Shown here piece after piece: positions 6,042-6,838 of a DNA stretch of 6,838 bases. Made by a program: the position numbers and the translations under genes. The DNA is from Adhaeribacter sp. GTDB taxonomy: Bacteria; Bacteroidota; Bacteroidia; Cytophagales; Hymenobacteraceae. The stretch is from assembly GCA_028288395.1 (NCBI GenBank), contig JAQBNV010000535.1, positions 1 through 6,838 of the forward strand, read 5' to 3'. A model generated the notes under the pieces. It ran no database searches. It saw only the letters and a program-made list of their open reading frames with translations, and was not told where the DNA came from. How positions within the stretch are numbered: the stretch's first letter is position 1; every line of letters begins with the position of its first letter.

Positions 6042-6755
6042 TTATTCTTTTACCTTTATTTTGGTGTCACCAGATTCGTATTTGGTTTTACCGGGCTCCG
6101 ATTTAATTTTGGTATCACTTGTTTTGGATTTGAATTTTCGTTCGTCGCCTTTAATCTTTGATTCGTAAGTATCCGTTTCGACTTTTGATTTACCAGGTTC
6201 TGCCTTTACTTTAATATTGCCGGTTTTTACCGTTATTTCATCCCCGTCGCGGGTAATTTCCCGGTCTACATCTTCTGTTGCCTCGGCGGTGTTAAAATAT
6301 TCCGACCGTTTTACTTCGTACATTTTATACTGTTCTGGCTTCAGGATATCCCGTAACTCATTATTTATTTCTACATCAATGGTTTCCATTTCCTGTAGCA
6401 TGCCGGTATTCATGGTAGCGTTATCGTCGGCAGCAGCTACACCGCCGGAATTTAGGGTATCCTGCTCCTGGTTGTTATATTTTCTTCTTACTTCATCCAG
6501 CCGGCGTTCCCGGTCGTAATAAACCTGCTGCACCCTTGCTTCTGTAGCGGTATCAAATTTTAAGTCAGTAGCCATGCGTTGCGACATGCGGGTAGCCCGG
6601 CTCCGGTATTCCGCTTCGTAATCAGTATCAGTGGCCGAGGCGTTGTCGGTTGTAATAGCGGTATCGGTGGTAGTGGTTTCAGTATTTTTTTTCTCGCTGT
6701 TACAGCCAGCCAGCAATAGACTACCTGCACTCAGCACAATCATAAGTTTTTTCAT
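6042..6755 (-). CDS. Lipoprotein with Spy-like helical core and Lys/Glu-rich repeat tail
   Basis: The 237-residue protein starts with a lipoprotein signal peptide (MKKLMIVLSAGSLL) and lipobox L-A-G-C with the lipidated Cys18. Residues 20-46 form a Thr/Asp-rich flexible linker. Residues 50-155 look helical and highly charged, with LKFDTATEARVQQVYYDRERR (65-71 then 72-85) and, near the end, LRDILKPEQYKMYEVKR (134-150). This LxPEQYxxYE pattern recalls the LTxxQ motifs of Spy/CpxP-like periplasmic proteins, so a helical stress-related or chaperone-like fold is a reasonable guess, not a proven one. Residues 172-237 are a different, beta-like tail built of repeats such as IKVKAEPGKSKVET and TKIKSEPGKTKYES. 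The protein is anchored in the envelope by lipid. The gene is alone in its transcript, bounded downstream by a strong terminator. The family was not recognised with certainty. Confidence 0.8.
   Translation of the reverse strand: MKKLMIVLSAGSLLLAGCNSEKKNTETTTTDTAITTDNASATDTDYEAEYRSRATRMSQRMATDLKFDTATEARVQQVYYDRERRLDEVRRKYNNQEQDTLNSGGVAAADDNATMNTGMLQEMETIDVEINNELRDILKPEQYKMYEVKRSEYFNTAEATEDVDREITRDGDEITVKTGNIKVKAEPGKSKVETDTYESKIKGDERKFKSKTSDTKIKSEPGKTKYESGDTKIKVKE
6045..6242 (-). repeat. Degenerate repeats encoding the Lys/Glu-rich tail of the lipoprotein
   Basis: Two clear copies of K-x-K-x-E-P-G-K-x-K-x-E lie at residues 182-193 and 216-227, 34 residues (102 bp) apart, corresponding to roughly 6174-6215 and 6072-6113 on the DNA. 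Partial copies with YESKIK and YESGDTKIK follow each one. The repeat suggests an internal duplication that built an extended, alternating-charge beta structure. Confidence 0.65.
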
Positions 6756-6838
6756 AGTTTAGTCGGATTTGATTAAATTGGATTAAATTTTTGCAAACAA
6801 AAGTTATCGTTCTACGAAGCCGGTTTTATTTTGTTAGT
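6756..6838 (-). promoter_or_regulatory. Upstream region of the repeat-tailed lipoprotein gene, with a 10-bp tandem repeat
   Basis: This end segment lies upstream of the minus-strand lipoprotein start and should hold its leader and perhaps its promoter. It contains two adjacent near-identical 10-mers, GATTAAATTG (6771-6780) and GATTAAATTT (6781-6790). On the minus strand TAACTTTTG resembles the -7 element with one extra base, and no TTG is found upstream of it within the window. The region continues past the edge. Confidence 0.35.

Noticed and set aside
6217..6519. Open frame of 100 codons on the plus strand opposite the repeat-tailed lipoprotein
   Set aside because: It is a Ser-rich antisense frame over a gene with a clear lipobox and terminator, with no domain or start signal of its own.
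1..6838. CRISPR arrays, mobile elements, prophage, toxin-antitoxin or defence systems
   Set aside because: No regularly spaced repeats, transposase, integrase or paired small genes were found; all sizeable genes are accounted for by recognisable or envelope-type proteins.

Overview
The window looks like an ordinary chromosomal segment from a member of the Bacteroidota, most likely a Cytophagales bacterium of the Hymenobacteraceae type (Adhaeribacter/Pontibacter-like). This is inferred from AT-rich intergenic DNA around moderate-GC genes, start codons that mostly lack a strong Shine-Dalgarno sequence, two lipoproteins, a carboxypeptidase-regulatory-like domain protein typical of the phylum, and a bacterial CE15 glucuronoyl esterase. 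No rRNA, tRNA, CRISPR array, insertion sequence or prophage was seen.

Layout. A lipoprotein gene (1-326, minus) is cut by the left edge. It is separated by a 211-bp divergent spacer, which carries a 36-bp dyad, from a plus-strand block: a stand-alone DEDDh 3'-5' exonuclease (538-1119), a secreted CE15 glucuronoyl esterase (1426-2739) and a DctA-type C4-dicarboxylate:cation symporter (2881-4152). The gaps of 306 and 141 bp in this block argue against one tight operon, and a perfect 8-bp hairpin sits directly before dctA. After a convergent 115-bp spacer comes a minus-strand block: a Pro-rich, carboxypeptidase-regulatory-like secreted protein (5233-5892) followed 56 bp downstream by the UV damage endonuclease uvsE (4268-5176), plausibly one transcript. 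Upstream of them on the same strand is a lipoprotein with a Spy-like core and a Lys/Glu repeat tail (6042-6755), isolated from its neighbours by a strong hairpin terminator (5976-6021).

How the genes fit together. Most look like independent housekeeping or accessory functions: nucleic-acid processing and repair (exonuclease, UvsE), plant cell-wall ester cleavage (CE15), organic-acid uptake (DctA), and envelope proteins of unknown role. A link between CE15 and DctA is possible only as general use of plant-derived carbon; nothing in the sequence proves it. I found no convincing new multi-gene system. The items most worth a second look are the leader hairpin of dctA, the dyad in the divergent spacer, and the repeat-tailed lipoprotein.
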